Positions 10,031 to 20,829 of a stretch of 64,000 nucleotides of DNA are shown here, one piece after another; the first letter of the stretch is position 1, and each line of letters begins with the position of its first letter. The notes beneath the pieces are model-generated. The model worked only from the letters and a program-made list of their open reading frames with translations, ran no database searches and had not been told where the DNA came from. A program made the position numbers and the translations under genes. This DNA comes from Macrothele yani (Eukaryota > Arthropoda > Arachnida > Araneae > Macrothelidae): positions 17,795,001 to 17,859,000 of the forward strand of contig CM077011.1 in the NCBI GenBank assembly GCA_039090855.1, in the 5' to 3' direction.

Positions 10031-11571
10031 CACTGCCTTACAATTGCTAAGGACGGGTGACAATAGCAACGATAGCAACCATAAAATGGAAGGCAGGAAA
10101 ATGTGGAAATTAGCATAAGTGCGGGATACAGTAAGACGTGTTGTGCGTATGCAAATTTTGGATTGCCGAACTTGTTCGTGACGTCATAGCGCTGATAAGA
10201 GATATAAAGGATTTGACGCGTATTGACCGTCGTTGTTCAAACGCAAAGTTGAAAGGGAAAGAATCAATTGACGAAGTTGCAATTTTCAGTATGTCTTCCC
10301 GACATCACCTAGATGATTTTACGCGTGGCCGTATTATTGGCAAGATTGAAGAAATGCGAAAAATAACAGATGTTGCCAGGGAGTTCCACGTCAGCTACAG
10401 TGTTGTTTCAAGGCTTTAGAAATCATTTCAAACAAATGGAGAGTGTAGCAAACGTCACGGGGGAGGTCGTGTTTGCAGTACGACATCTGCAGAAGATCGG
10501 TACATAGTGCTATCAACAAAAAGACACCGGCGCAGCACAGCTAGTGAGGTAGCAAATCAGTTTATGGCTGCTACTGGCAAGCGGATCTCCCGAAAAACTG
10601 TCGCCAGACGTTTGCATGAAGGAGGACTATACGCCCGCCGTCCGGTTGTGTGCATCCCTTTGTCCAGACGTCACCGTACCGCCCGTTTGCAATGGTGCCA
10701 TCAACAACGCAATTGGACTGATAACGACTGGTCTGCTGTCCTCTTCTCAGATGAGAGTGGATACAGTCTATCGTCTGATTGTCGACGACAACTGATCTGG
10801 CGTGATATTGGTACTGCACATTGTCCAGCAAACATACAGGAAAGGGAACCGATATCCGACATGTAGTGTCATGGTATGGGCTGGCATCATGATCAATGGC
10901 CGTACGTCCCTCTATGTGCTTCCAACTGGGACTATGACTGGCCAACGATACGTTAATGATGTTCTGCTACCTCATGTTTGCATGTTCCGTGGTGCTGTCG
11001 GTGATAGATTCATTTTCATGGACGACAACGCAACATGTCATCGAACAGTCGCTGTCCAGGAGTGTCTTGAGAGCGAGGATATTCAACGCCTCGTATGGCC
11101 AGCACGTTCTCCAGATCTGAATCCCATTGAAAATGTGTGGGATGCTTTGGGGAGGAGTCTTGCTAGTCGCCAATGCCCTCCAATAAACAAGGACACCCTC
11201 ATCCGTGCACTGACAGAGGAATGGGATAAATTACCCCAACAGCTGCTTGATAATGTTGTGCAAAGCATGACACGACGTGTGGAATCTTGCATCGCCCTCC
11301 ATGGTGGCCATATCCCATATTGACATCTTACGCCGGAACGCCTGCGGACGGTAATTGCATTTTTTCACGTTTACGTATTCTGCACAAAATGGCCTGTTTG
11401 TCCCTTGAACACGTTCCAAAGCCTTCTGGATTTCAGAGCACAATAAATTGTCTTTCTTGTAATGTCCTGGTATTCTGACATTATGTTATTTCACTTGGCA
11501 TTCAAATACACGTATTTTTTTATGCGCTATATAGCCGTTTATGATCCGTCCTTAGCAATTGTCCAGCAGTG
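10031..11571 (+). mobile_element. Tc1-like element A with matching terminal repeats
   Basis: The left end CACTGCCTTACAATTGC and the right end (reverse-complemented CACTGCTGGACAATTGC) both continue into TAAGGACGG, and TA flanks each side (10029-10030 and 11572-11573), the signature target duplication of Tc1/mariner elements. The element is 1541 bp and contains one transposase gene on the plus strand. Confidence 0.93.
10291..11323 (+). pseudogene. Tc1-like transposase (DD34E), near full length, inactivated
   Basis: This is a cut-and-paste transposase of the Tc1 group. It starts MSSRHHLDDFTRGRIIGKIE with two helix-turn-helix regions (about residues 1-110). The catalytic triad is visible: Asp in FSDESGY (codon near 10750), Asp in MDDNATCHR (near 11024) and Glu in NPIENVWD (near 11129), with 34 residues between the last two. 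It ends SCIALHGGHIPY. The usual length of about 340 residues is kept. Two lesions inactivate it: a TAG at 10417 where the family normally has Trp, and a one-base frameshift near 10850. It lies between clear terminal repeats, so the element is young enough for its ends to survive. Confidence 0.93.
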
Positions 11572-11573
11572 TA

Positions 11574-12236
11574 CATTTGATAGAGTTATTTCGCGTTTAG
11601 CTTTAAAACCGCAATCAATGTACGTGGTAGATTCATCAAGACAAAATCGTTGCATACCACGCTATGAGAAAGAATTTCTGTGGTCTTAGTAAGGTTCTTT
11701 TTCGATGGTGTAGGTAGGCAATATCCTTGCTGTCGCCCCGGAGATGAGTTGCCGCCTTACTTAATGCTTCACTTGACAGCGCATTCAGAATGGCTAAATC
11801 GTTCTTCATCAAAAATTATACGTTATATGCAGAGTATTTCCCAACAGAAGCTCTGTCCGAGGCAGAACGAATTTTTCAAACACGACTTTTAGAAGCATAG
11901 ATAAAAGGAAATTCGTAATTTACCTTTATGCCCCTAGCAGAAAATATATGCATTACTTGAAAACCACCACGATGAGTATCTAAGACTATGAGGAATTCCC
12001 TATGCCTACCTTAAGGTCACTGGTTCCAGTAAAGATATTACTGGCATGCGAAAAAAGACTCTGACCATTTTCCCGGAGACTGTGCCTCTGACCCCTTTAC
12101 CATTTCCTACTTCTGCGGCTTCACAATTCCGAGACAATATCTTATTTTACCTTGTTTTCGGGTTTAACCCTTTAAGCGATTGGAACGAATTAACCCGATG
12201 TTAGCAAAATGTGCCGAAATTAGCTCGAACGAATAT
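11574..12236. other. Between two Tc1 elements: repeat debris
   Basis: No gene. A short piece at 11925-11965 (TTTACCTTTATGCCCCTAGC) matches the 455-bp unit of the modular arrays, and 12008-12045 (AAGGTCACTGGTTCCAG) matches the body of SINE family C. Confidence 0.5.
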
Positions 12237-13482
12237 ACATTATAATGACAAACGTCACCGGACACCCCTTCAAAAGCAAATGAACGGATCCGCTGCGTTG
12301 TTAACATGCGCGATACACCTGCAAACAATATAAAAACAAGCCTGCGGTTGGCCGCTATCATATCGCACTGTGAGGTTGAGTGAAAATGTCGTGGCGGGAG
12401 AAAACTGACTTTGAGAAATGAAAGATTGCTGGGTGTTACGTTAGTGGGTTGTCCATAATAGAAATCGACAGCCGTTTAAGCATACCCAAGTCAACTGTTT
12501 TCGATGTATTGAATATGTAGAAGACACATGGTGTGCCAGAAGCAGCAAACCGTACCGGCAGAACGGAATAAATCTGTGATCAAGGACGTCAAAGCCTCAG
12601 GAGAGTCGTTACAGCTAATCGACGGAGTACTGAACAAGATCTCAGTGTACAGGTGAGTAAAAATGATGGAACCGTGGTATGTACTCGCACCATTCGCAGA
12701 GAACTTCATTCCATGGGTTACTGTGGTTGTGCAGCTGCTCATAAGCCTTTCATCTCCACTCGGAATGCTCCTCGTCGTTTATCATAGTGTGAAGAACATT
12801 TATCGTGGACCGTAGATCAACGAAAACTGGTCCTATAAACTGATGAATCCAAATACACGATCCATCAGTTTGATGGATCATGTGTGGGTATCGCGGCAGC
12901 CGGGGTAATGCTATTTACCACAGTGTACTGTTCCTACGGTCAAGTTTGGAGTTGGTAGTGTACTCGTGTGGGGGTGTTTTTCGTGGTATAGCCCCGGCCC
13001 ATTGGTTATCATGGACAAACCTGTTAACCAGCATGTCTACCTCGATATTCTGGACAATTATGCCCTACCAACTCTGTGGCAATATTATGGAACCGAGCCT
13101 TGTTGGTACCAGCAGGTTAATGCACCAAGCCATAAAGCAAGATCTGTTACGGCGTGGTTGACGATGATTCCGTATTGTGAGTGGACTGGCCAGCACAGAA
13201 CCCTGATCTTAATCCCATTGAGCAAACCTATGCGATGAATTAGAGCGCCGCATAAGAAGTTTGGAACCAAGGCTTACTACTAAGCAATAGTTAGCTGCAG
13301 CATTATGTAATAAATGAAAGCGCATACCTATCGCTGTGTGCTAAAACTTTGTCGATAGCGTTTCTCGAAGGGTCAGTGCATGCATTAAGGCCAAAGATGG
13401 ACCGACACCGTACTAATATATATCAATAAATGTTATGTTGTGTTTCTCTTCTTCGTATTCGGCCACTTTTGTCAATATAGTG
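12237..13482 (+). mobile_element. Tc1-like element B, heavily decayed
   Basis: The right end reads, reverse-complemented, CACTATATTGACAAAAGTG with a flanking TA, and the left end CATTATAATGACAAACGTC is a diverged partner. The transposase is recognisable only in short blocks: MSWREKTDFEK near 12385, a [18 protein letters not shown] block near 12905, [21 protein letters not shown] (second half, about 13035-13095) and [14 protein letters not shown] near 13210. Many stops and frameshifts are present. An inverted copy of its right end lies at 20.56-20.80 kb. Confidence 0.8.
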
Positions 13483-13740
13483 TATATTCGAAGCCTAATT
13501 TGGACCTAATGTTGATGGAACCAGTGGAACTTCATATCAGAAAGCATTGCTGTCCTCTGAGCTTTGTTATTCAGAATGGTTATTTCAAGAATTAACACTA
13601 ATCCTTTCTTGCTGATTACCTGCTAAAAGGGCTGTAACAATCGGGACAAACCTAAGGAAAGAGAGAGAACATGGTAAAGTCTATTCGGTCATTCCCTGCT
13701 TAATGACCCAAGGCATGTCAAGAGGATTAGCCCTTCCCCG
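13483..13740. other. Flank of Tc1 element B, repetitive
   Basis: The first 75 bp beyond the terminal repeat also occur beside the 20.6-kb copy on the other strand (TTCGAAGCCTAATTTGGACC). Nothing else recognised. Confidence 0.5.
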
Positions 13741-13788
13741 TCATGCCTTGGGCCACAGAGCAGAGAATAAAGGTCTGACGCTTATCAC

Positions 13789-14035
13789 AGGTTGACTGAA
13801 CCTTATTACCGGTTGACTGAACCTTATTACCGGTTGACTGAACCTTATCACCGATTGACCGAACCTTATCACCGGTTGTCTGAACCTTATCACCGGTTGT
13901 CTGAACCCTATCACCGGTTGACTGAACCTGATCATTTGTTGACTGAACCTGATCATTGGTTGACTGAACCTGATCATTGGTTGACTGAACTTGATCACTG
14001 GTTCACTGAGCCTTATCACCGATTACAGATTTCTG
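13789..14035. repeat. 21-bp minisatellite, about 11 copies
   Basis: The unit is GGTTGACTGAACCTTATCACC with point variants. Two sub-blocks are visible, a TTATTACC/TTATCACC half and a TGATCATT half. Because 21 is divisible by three, both strands stay open over the array, giving a 7-residue repeat (RLTEPYH or RFSQPVI). I take this as a by-product of the repeat, not a gene. Confidence 0.95.
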
Positions 14036-14119
14036 GTCAGTACTGACGAGATTAAATGAGTAAAGGAATTGTTTTGCTCTAACTTTCGTAACACCAAGCC
14101 ATGTGGACAATTTCGTTTG

Positions 14120-14335
14120 GCGAAGCGCGTGAGACTTTTGGCACAATTTTGCTCAGGTACATCGGCCGTTTACAAGCTTAATGACCACTGTGAATAAATG
14201 TACGAGCTATAAACAGACACCCGTCCTTAATGTAGGGTCACTGATAGAAAATAAGTTAGAGAGCCAGTGTCGTAAGATACACTACCGATACCTCCGGGTG
14301 CGTCTCGGTTGGCCGGTTTTAAACCAGCGATGAGA
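14120..14335 (-). repeat. SINE family C, degraded copy
   Basis: It shares with the copies at 28.3, 57.1 and 59.1 kb the blocks CTTAATGACCACTG, CCCGTCCTTAATGTAGGGTC and GAGAGCCAGTGTCGTAAGA. The tRNA-like head is strongly degraded. Confidence 0.6.
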
Positions 14336-15323
14336 GAATTATATGATACTGAAATGATTTTTTATCTAAACAAAAGATTTTCGATGCTTCTGGTGAAGCA
14401 TGAATCGTCCTAGTCACTTGCGTTTTATTTCTTACCAGTGGTCACTTTCATGTAACAACAATTAAACCAGTTGAGTATTTTGTTGATAGCTATATTCTTC
14501 GTTAACATGACCACTGGTTTACTTACATAGTGTTAACAAACATCAAAAGCTCGATTAAAATGTAATTTTCTCTTCAGCTGACAAACTGAGGTCATTGTTA
14601 ATGAATTGAATGCATATTTGCTCAGTAAGTGCCTTCGGGTTCTTTTCTGCTGTCTCATTTATTACTTGTTTATCAGAACTTCGAATTTCTTATTTAGTTG
14701 TAACTTGCACCTATTAAATCAAGGGGAGATGTCTTCCCTTGGAATTTTAAGATGTTAAATCAGTGACAATTTCTTATATGTCTGCTGTCATTAGTTACCA
14801 TCACAAAATGAACAGGAACGTTTCCTGAAAACAACATTCCACTCGTAAATCTGGTTACAACTTGCAACTGCAAATACCATAAAAGTTACTTTTCTGGTTG
14901 GAACCTTGCTAAAACCTTTCGATACTAAAACAGGATTAATTTGTACAAAATTTCATTACAACGGAATTTTTCATCAGGCTACAATATTCGATCACTAAAC
15001 GGAAGGTAATTTCTGATATGCTTTCAAACTTCAGCCATAAATAAAAGAAAAATTTTTTTTCGAGTGCAATCTTTATCTGCTAAATCAACAAGAATTAATT
15101 GTGTGGTTAGGACTTTCCGCAATTAAAATCAAGGGTGAATAAAATACTTTCATGTAAATTGTTCTTTTTAAACTGAAAAAAAACAACATTATCATACTGC
15201 TATGTACTACAATATGTTTTTCTTTCATTGTTAAATCTTCATGAAAAAGAAAAACATAATTTTTTTACGATGGCGTGTAAAATTGATACCAAAATAATTT
15301 GGTTATAGAATTCATCAGCGATA

Positions 15324-15363
<40 letters not shown>

Positions 15364-16029
15364 TATGAGACAGATGCCTAAGATTTTTTTAGTGCAAAAT
15401 GGTGCTCTATCCTTTAAAGGTGTTCTTTGCCTTTACAAAAGGAGGAGAGCAACAACAGCCAAGGTGAAGATAGTAACCCAGTCTTTTTCAACCCAGACAC
15501 AAAGTCTTGCTCTGGAAATGAGTGAGAATTAATTATTTTCATAAAACAAAAAACACATTTAGTGGTGGACGTTTTTGTGCGGGAAAGAAGCTCCTAATTA
15601 TGTATTACTGCTGAAGAAAATATTTTTTTTTCATGATAGGCGTTGAGACAGAATTTATTTTGAGCAGAGCTGTTCTTTATCAAGATGCATTATTTTCCTT
15701 GCACGTATGATAAGGTAAGATAATATAATAACTCACTTCACCGGTGAAGTAAACATAAAACTATTCTTTACCATCGTGGGAACATGTTCCGAACAAAATA
15801 ATTGATGAAAAAAGGATTTCGTGAAAAAAGTTCTTTTGTTTGTAATAAAGCACATGACTTCGCAAAATATTTAATACTTTTTCTTCTCTTGTAATTATTT
15901 TTCACAGTGAACACCTTCAAAGAAGTTTCATGTATTCACGTGATTGAATTACTCCCTGTGAAAGGTCATGCTTCGTCGTCATCTTGCAATAGAGAAGTTA
16001 TAATACAGATATTTAACGTGGACCAAGAA
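14336..16029. other. AT-rich stretch with a (GA)n microsatellite, no gene
   Basis: A perfect GA run lies at 15332-15360. No coding region, tRNA-like element or terminal repeat was seen in the rest. Confidence 0.5.
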
Positions 16030-16349
16030 CATCAAACAAAGATCTTCGTTCTTTCCACGTTTATATGTGAGTCACGGAAAAATTCTCATTGGCCGCCACC
16101 GGGAGTCGAACCCAGGGTCTTCCAGTTACGCGCCGAATATGCTTCCGCTACACCACAGCGGCCTCGAATTCCCGCTAACTGCCAAGCTAGCGTGTGTGAG
16201 TCTGGAGGAATTCGAGGCCGCTGTGATGTAGCGGAAGCATATCTGGCGCGTAACTGGAAGACCCTGGGTTTGAATCCCGGTGGCGGCCAATTAGAATTTT
16301 TCCGTGACTCACATATAAACGTGGAAAGAGCGAAGATCTTTGTTTGATG
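16030..16349. repeat. Head-to-head SINE palindrome, 142-bp arms
   Basis: The arms 16030-16171 and 16208-16349 are reverse complements with about 7 mismatches, separated by 36 bp. Each arm holds a 72-nt tRNA-Thr-like sequence (minus strand 16091-16162; plus strand 16217-16288). It folds as a cloverleaf with acceptor GCCGCTG/TGGCGGC, an anticodon stem TCTGG/CTGGA and loop CGCGTAA (anticodon CGT). Loop position 33 is G, not T, and the copies carry the same outward tail (CGTGGAAAGA), so they are SINE family B, not tRNA genes. Both arms end at GAATTC next to the spacer. Confidence 0.9.
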
Positions 16350-16399
16350 AATAGAGAAGTTGTTAAAAACCTTTGAACCTGCCTCTTCACGCACTTAAC

Positions 16400-17060
16400 A
16401 TTTTGGTTCTCTGAATAATGCCGCTAGATATGGGACTTCCATAAGAATTAATAAACGTGTTCCTCATTGGTCACAGACAAATACTGCCGCTCGGAGACGG
16501 TCCGAGCGATTTCCCTTAACTGCTGTTATTTCGGGTCTCCGAGACTAACGCGTTAATTTTCAATTCTAATGCAGGTCATAAAGCATTTCGCCCCCTATAT
16601 CGCAATGGCGCCCACTCTGCAAAGGACAGTGCGTAATCATTATTAAAAGGAACGCATAAACGCCCAAACTGCAGGCCCTGTAAACTGACGATGCATTCAC
16701 CAGACGAGCGATTGCTTGGGAGCTATTTTTGAAGACAGAACAGTAACTGTTAATTAAGGCAGCCGAGATGTTGCTTCCCATTTCAGGTACAGCAATTAGA
16801 GCAATTGATTTTTCTGGTCCGGCGAGAGATTCTCCGTGTAAAGGCAAGCGGAAAGCCCGGGTAAATATGAATGCCCTAGGCGTAGAAGTGGCAGATCGAG
16901 CTCCGAGAATACGATCACGGAATTTCTCCGGAGAAGTAATTAAATCTTTCACTTGGAGTATGTTGTGAAACACGCCTGCTATAGGAAGAGAAAAGTACGT
17001 ATCGGTGCCGGCGAACTGGAAATACACTCTCCGTATTTGTAATAAAATTCTTGGCGTTTT
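16400..17060. other. Unusual single-copy-looking tract with homeodomain-type AT motifs
   Basis: The base composition is more balanced than the flanks, and no other segment of the window resembles it. A 167-codon frame lies on the minus strand (16566-17069), but it has no motif I recognise. The plus strand carries GTTAATTAAGG (16750), GCAATTAGAGCAATTGA (16793-16809) and AAGTAATTAAATC (16937), which are TAATTA-type homeodomain cores. It could be a conserved non-coding element, an old coding exon or simply unique intergenic DNA. Confidence 0.3.
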
Positions 17061-17172
17061 GATTAACATAGGGGGATTCTTGTTATGAGACTAACGCAAA
17101 GTAAAATGTAAGGACAAAATCCATCTCTTAAGAATCAATGTCAAGCTCAGAAAATACGGAATTTCTTTGGAG

Positions 17173-17340
17173 GTGTGACGTACCTGCCAGCAGGACGCAC
17201 ACGACATAAAGGCAGATAGGAAATCAGAATAAAATGTCTGCGTAGCTCAGTTGGTAGAGCGACTTGTTCCGGAATAAGCGGCCTCGGGTTCGAATCCCGG
17301 CGTAGACCAAACATGACGGAGAAATTCACTTCGTTATAAT
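17173..17340 (+). repeat. SINE family A, copy 1
   Basis: It contains a 5' block GTGACGTACCTGCCAGCAGG, then CACACGACATAAAGGCAGA, then a tRNA-like core at 17236-17308 (GTCTGCGTAGCTCAGTTGGT ... GGGTTCGAATCCCGGCGTAG), then ACATGACGGAGAAATT. The anticodon region CTTGT-TCCGGA-ATAAG has a six-base loop, so a working tRNA is unlikely. Confidence 0.8.
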
Positions 17341-17600
17341 GGCGCCCGACCTACCCGGATGACCCGACCGTTCAAAATCTCGCATTGGTGTGATGTTATT
17401 TCCACACCGCGAGATAGAAAAGATAAGAGAATTCCTTCTCCAGCGCTTCGAAAAATAAAAATGTGTGATGTTGCATTCCACACAGCAGATTGACTGGGAG
17501 TTCTGAAGTGCACGTTCTACAGTGGATGGCTGCCTGCAACGATTCATGGTCACGGCTGACCCGTGGGCCATGCCCCCGGCCCTCTTTCGGGGGGGGGGAG
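17341..17600. other. Spacer between two direct SINE copies
   Basis: It holds the doublet GTGTGATGTTATTTCCACAC and GTGTGATGTTGCATTCCACA, each a small inverted repeat, and a GGCCC/GGGGG-rich tract at 17572-17598. No gene recognised. Confidence 0.4.
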
Positions 17601-17795
17601 ATGTGACGTACCTGCCAGCAGGACGCACACGACATAAAGGCAGATAGGAATCAGAATAAAATGTCTGATAGGAATCAGAATAAAATGTCTGCGTAGCTCA
17701 GTTGGTAGAGCGACTTGTTCCGGAATAAGCGGCCTCGGGTTCGAATCCCGGCGTAGACCAAACATGACGGAGAAATTAACTTCGTTATAGAGGGT
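17601..17795 (+). repeat. SINE family A, copy 2
   Basis: Direct repeat of the copy at 17173-17340, with a duplicated ATAGGAATCAGAATAAAATG segment just before the tRNA-like core (17687-17759). The near identity of the two copies suggests local duplication, not two independent insertions. Confidence 0.8.
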
Positions 17796-20559
17796 AAAGT
17801 CATCGGATATTTTCCATTTCATGAGGGTGCTTTTTTGGAAAACACGTTTCATAAGATCTGATCATAAGGCATCGATCTTTACTACTCTTATTTCCAAATG
17901 ACTATATGAAACGCAAAATCTATAGATCGCCATGATTATTTCACATTTTGGTATTAAAATCATGCTGCTCAAAATGTAAATTCCTAACTTTTGATTTAAA
18001 TTGTTGAAGGTTGGAATTTTCTAGGTAAATTTATCCCAGAACGTCGAAGTTCCGATCAAAGGAAGTAAAATAACCCTAAAACGTGTTTCGATCAAGGTTT
18101 TGGGGATGGCAGTTGGCATTGCTTTATCTAGATTCTTTTCAGCTTACTAATGAAACAAAGACAGGATTTCATTCAAATTACTCAACAGGTGGTATTGGAG
18201 TCCATATCTGCCATACCTCTCTAAAATAAAGTTTGCTGAAACGTATTTGTCGAGAGTTGGCCAACTATGACCTCTACAACATGGAGGCTTTAAAATTTCA
18301 TACCTCGTTACACTCTTTTGAAACGTAGGACTTTAAAAATCATTTTTTTGAATTTCTGCAACGGGTATATTGTTGCAATATAGATATAACTCATACAAGC
18401 TATAGCGTAAAAGTCTTTTCTACTTCTACGTTGTTTTAACACATCAACATACTAAGAAATAGTTCCTAACTGAAAGAAACCTTAACGGTCAGACGAAACA
18501 TGTAAATAACAGAAGTCAACTTACGGAACAGATGCTTTATTCAGGATGTAGCACACACATCGTAACATAGCATATTGTAGTAAACGCTCCACACACCACA
18601 CATTATCACAACACTCCTATCAATAATCAGTTTACAACCCAACGCTCTCTCTTACAACGTTCTCAAGCAATAGATCAGTCATCGTTTTTATCTCTTGTCC
18701 TTATCAAAACTCAGGCATACGTCACGTGCGTTCAACCTCAATTGTGTTGCCAAACGTATTCGTTTGAGAGAAAGATATCACGTTAAGAGTGAAGAATAAC
18801 AGAATAAACTCAAGATTTACACAGGGAAAGAAACTAAAAAGCAAAGTTAATTTAGAATATACGTCACAAAGCATACACTGAATTCATCTGGGCGTGTTTT
18901 CAACTTTCTCTATTGTTCAGGTTTTATTTTGTGGCCTAGTTTTATGTTAAAATTGTTTTCACCGTCAGTCAGCTTTTGTCGTCTTTGAAATAAAAATTTA
19001 TATTTTGTGAAACAGTTCTCGAATGTAAGAGAAGTCTTAGCTACAAAAATCATTTTTTCAAGATGAAACGGTGGAACCATATGTCTTGTATAATTAGTAA
19101 GTTGTTTTACAAACAACTGAATTTTTACTAGGAATGATGAGAGTTCTAAATGGCTGTCAACGATTTATAAGTTTTGCTAAAGCTACTATTTTTTTGTTAA
19201 ATCCAAATAAATATTTGGGTTTAAATTTATTTTCGGGAATAGTTAATCCCGAACCTACGAACTAGGTAGGTTCTAATGGCTGAGTAGAAGTTTTTTTTAT
19301 ACGATCATTGGGAAACGAAAAAACCCACCAGTAATAAATGTAAAAGATTCCTTAACTTCGTACATCAGGAAAAAAGATTTTGTGAATAAATACGGAAAAC
19401 CCCGAAATTGACTTTAGGGATATAAACGAAATTACGGATTACTGCAAATCTGTCAAAATACTGAAGTTAATAGAAATGAAACTTTTCCAAAGGGAAATTT
19501 CCTTGAAAGACGGACACGTAATGGCAACTTTGCTTCACACTATTTTCCGGAATTTTTCGTGAATTCACACCCCTTGTATTTTAAGGTGTAAAGAATGATC
19601 CATTATAACCATTTCTCCAGCATGCGACTAGTCTATTCTACTTCCTTACAAAACTGCGCTAAGCAACCGTTTTAAGACAGCGAATTGTTGATTCTCGGGC
19701 GATTCACCATTTTGTCCACCCTCCAGCTCCGATGTTAAAGCCAAGGGCAGTGACTATTATACATGATGAATCTAGGGGACATTTCTCTCATAAATGGTCA
19801 GCAGTAGCTTGAAATAATTTGAAGAAGTGATCCCACGTTTCTGCCGTGTAACAACCTGGAACACTTCGGAGAAGTTTAAAAAAAATAAGTTTAAAACATA
19901 TCAAAAATTGCCTTTGCGGTTTTCAGCAATCATTAAAAACATCAGGAATTGAAAACATAATTTATTTTTGTTTCTTATTTCCAGCATGTTTCGACTTCAT
20001 TCTCTCATTTATTTGCATTTTTCCCCCGTTAACCTTCTTTTAAAAGTAATGTCTGTTTAAAATTTATAATAAATAAAATACCATTCGATATTTGCAATGC
20101 CATCATCCATTTTATTTTTACATTATCTCATTAAATTACCGACAAAACTTATATGTTATGCAAAAAGTACTTCAAAAATATGCAGGTAATGATACAAACG
20201 TGTTACCAAGTTATTTGCCGAAGCTGTTATACCGACGACTAAGAGATTAAAAAAAAAAAATATGCCATGAAAAATTTGGAGTGGCAACGTTATTTTCCGA
20301 ACTAGCGATTTTCGTCAGGTGTAGCTATTATGCCAATGAGGCGCTGAACCTCCAAAAAATTATGGTAACTATCTGTTTTTAAGAACTGAACGATTAACTG
20401 AAGAGGTAAAATAACATGTATAAAAATTTAGTTTTCTGTGAATGAATGTGTTGCTTCTATTTCTGTCACCAGGACGTGGACATTATGAATTTGAATACTA
20501 ATATACTTAAAGGAAACAAATACGTAAGTCACTTTAGAAGTTTTGCACACTGCGCAGGC
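17796..20559. other. AT-rich stretch, no recognised gene
   Basis: Only the dispersed repeat at 19380-19620 (partner of 3530-3800) is recognised. The small frames present lack motifs. Confidence 0.45.
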
Positions 20560-20800
20560 ACTGCAGCGCTTTCTGATGAGAAGGTCCACTGGTTCATCAA
20601 CATTAGGTCCAAATTAGGCTTCGAATATACACTATATTTACAAAAGTCATCGGACACCTAGAATAGAAACACAACATAACTTTTATTGACATACGTATTA
20701 GTACGGTATTGGTCCACCTTTGGCCTTAATGCATGCACTAACCCTTCAAGAAATGCTTTTGACAAAGTTTTGGACTACAGCTCCAATCGTTCCCCAGTTG
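20560..20800 (-). mobile_element. Tc1 element B end fragment, inverted copy
   Basis: TACACTATATTTACAAAAGT then CATCGGACACC is a Tc1-type terminal repeat, and the following GTCCACCTTTGGCCTTAATG matches the reverse complement of 13380-13500. About 60 bp beyond the terminal repeat also match, so the shared unit is larger than the transposon end. Confidence 0.8.
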
Positions 20801-20829
20801 TGAGACAGTCTTTAGTATACAAAGTTGTG

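Noticed and set aside
16217..16288. Possible tRNA-Thr(CGT) gene
   Set aside because: It folds well, but position 33 is G, it exists as a palindromic pair and it continues into a SINE tail.
17236..17308. Possible functional tRNA gene
   Set aside because: The anticodon arm has a six-base loop and near-identical cores occur in three other places with the same non-tRNA flanks, so it is a SINE.
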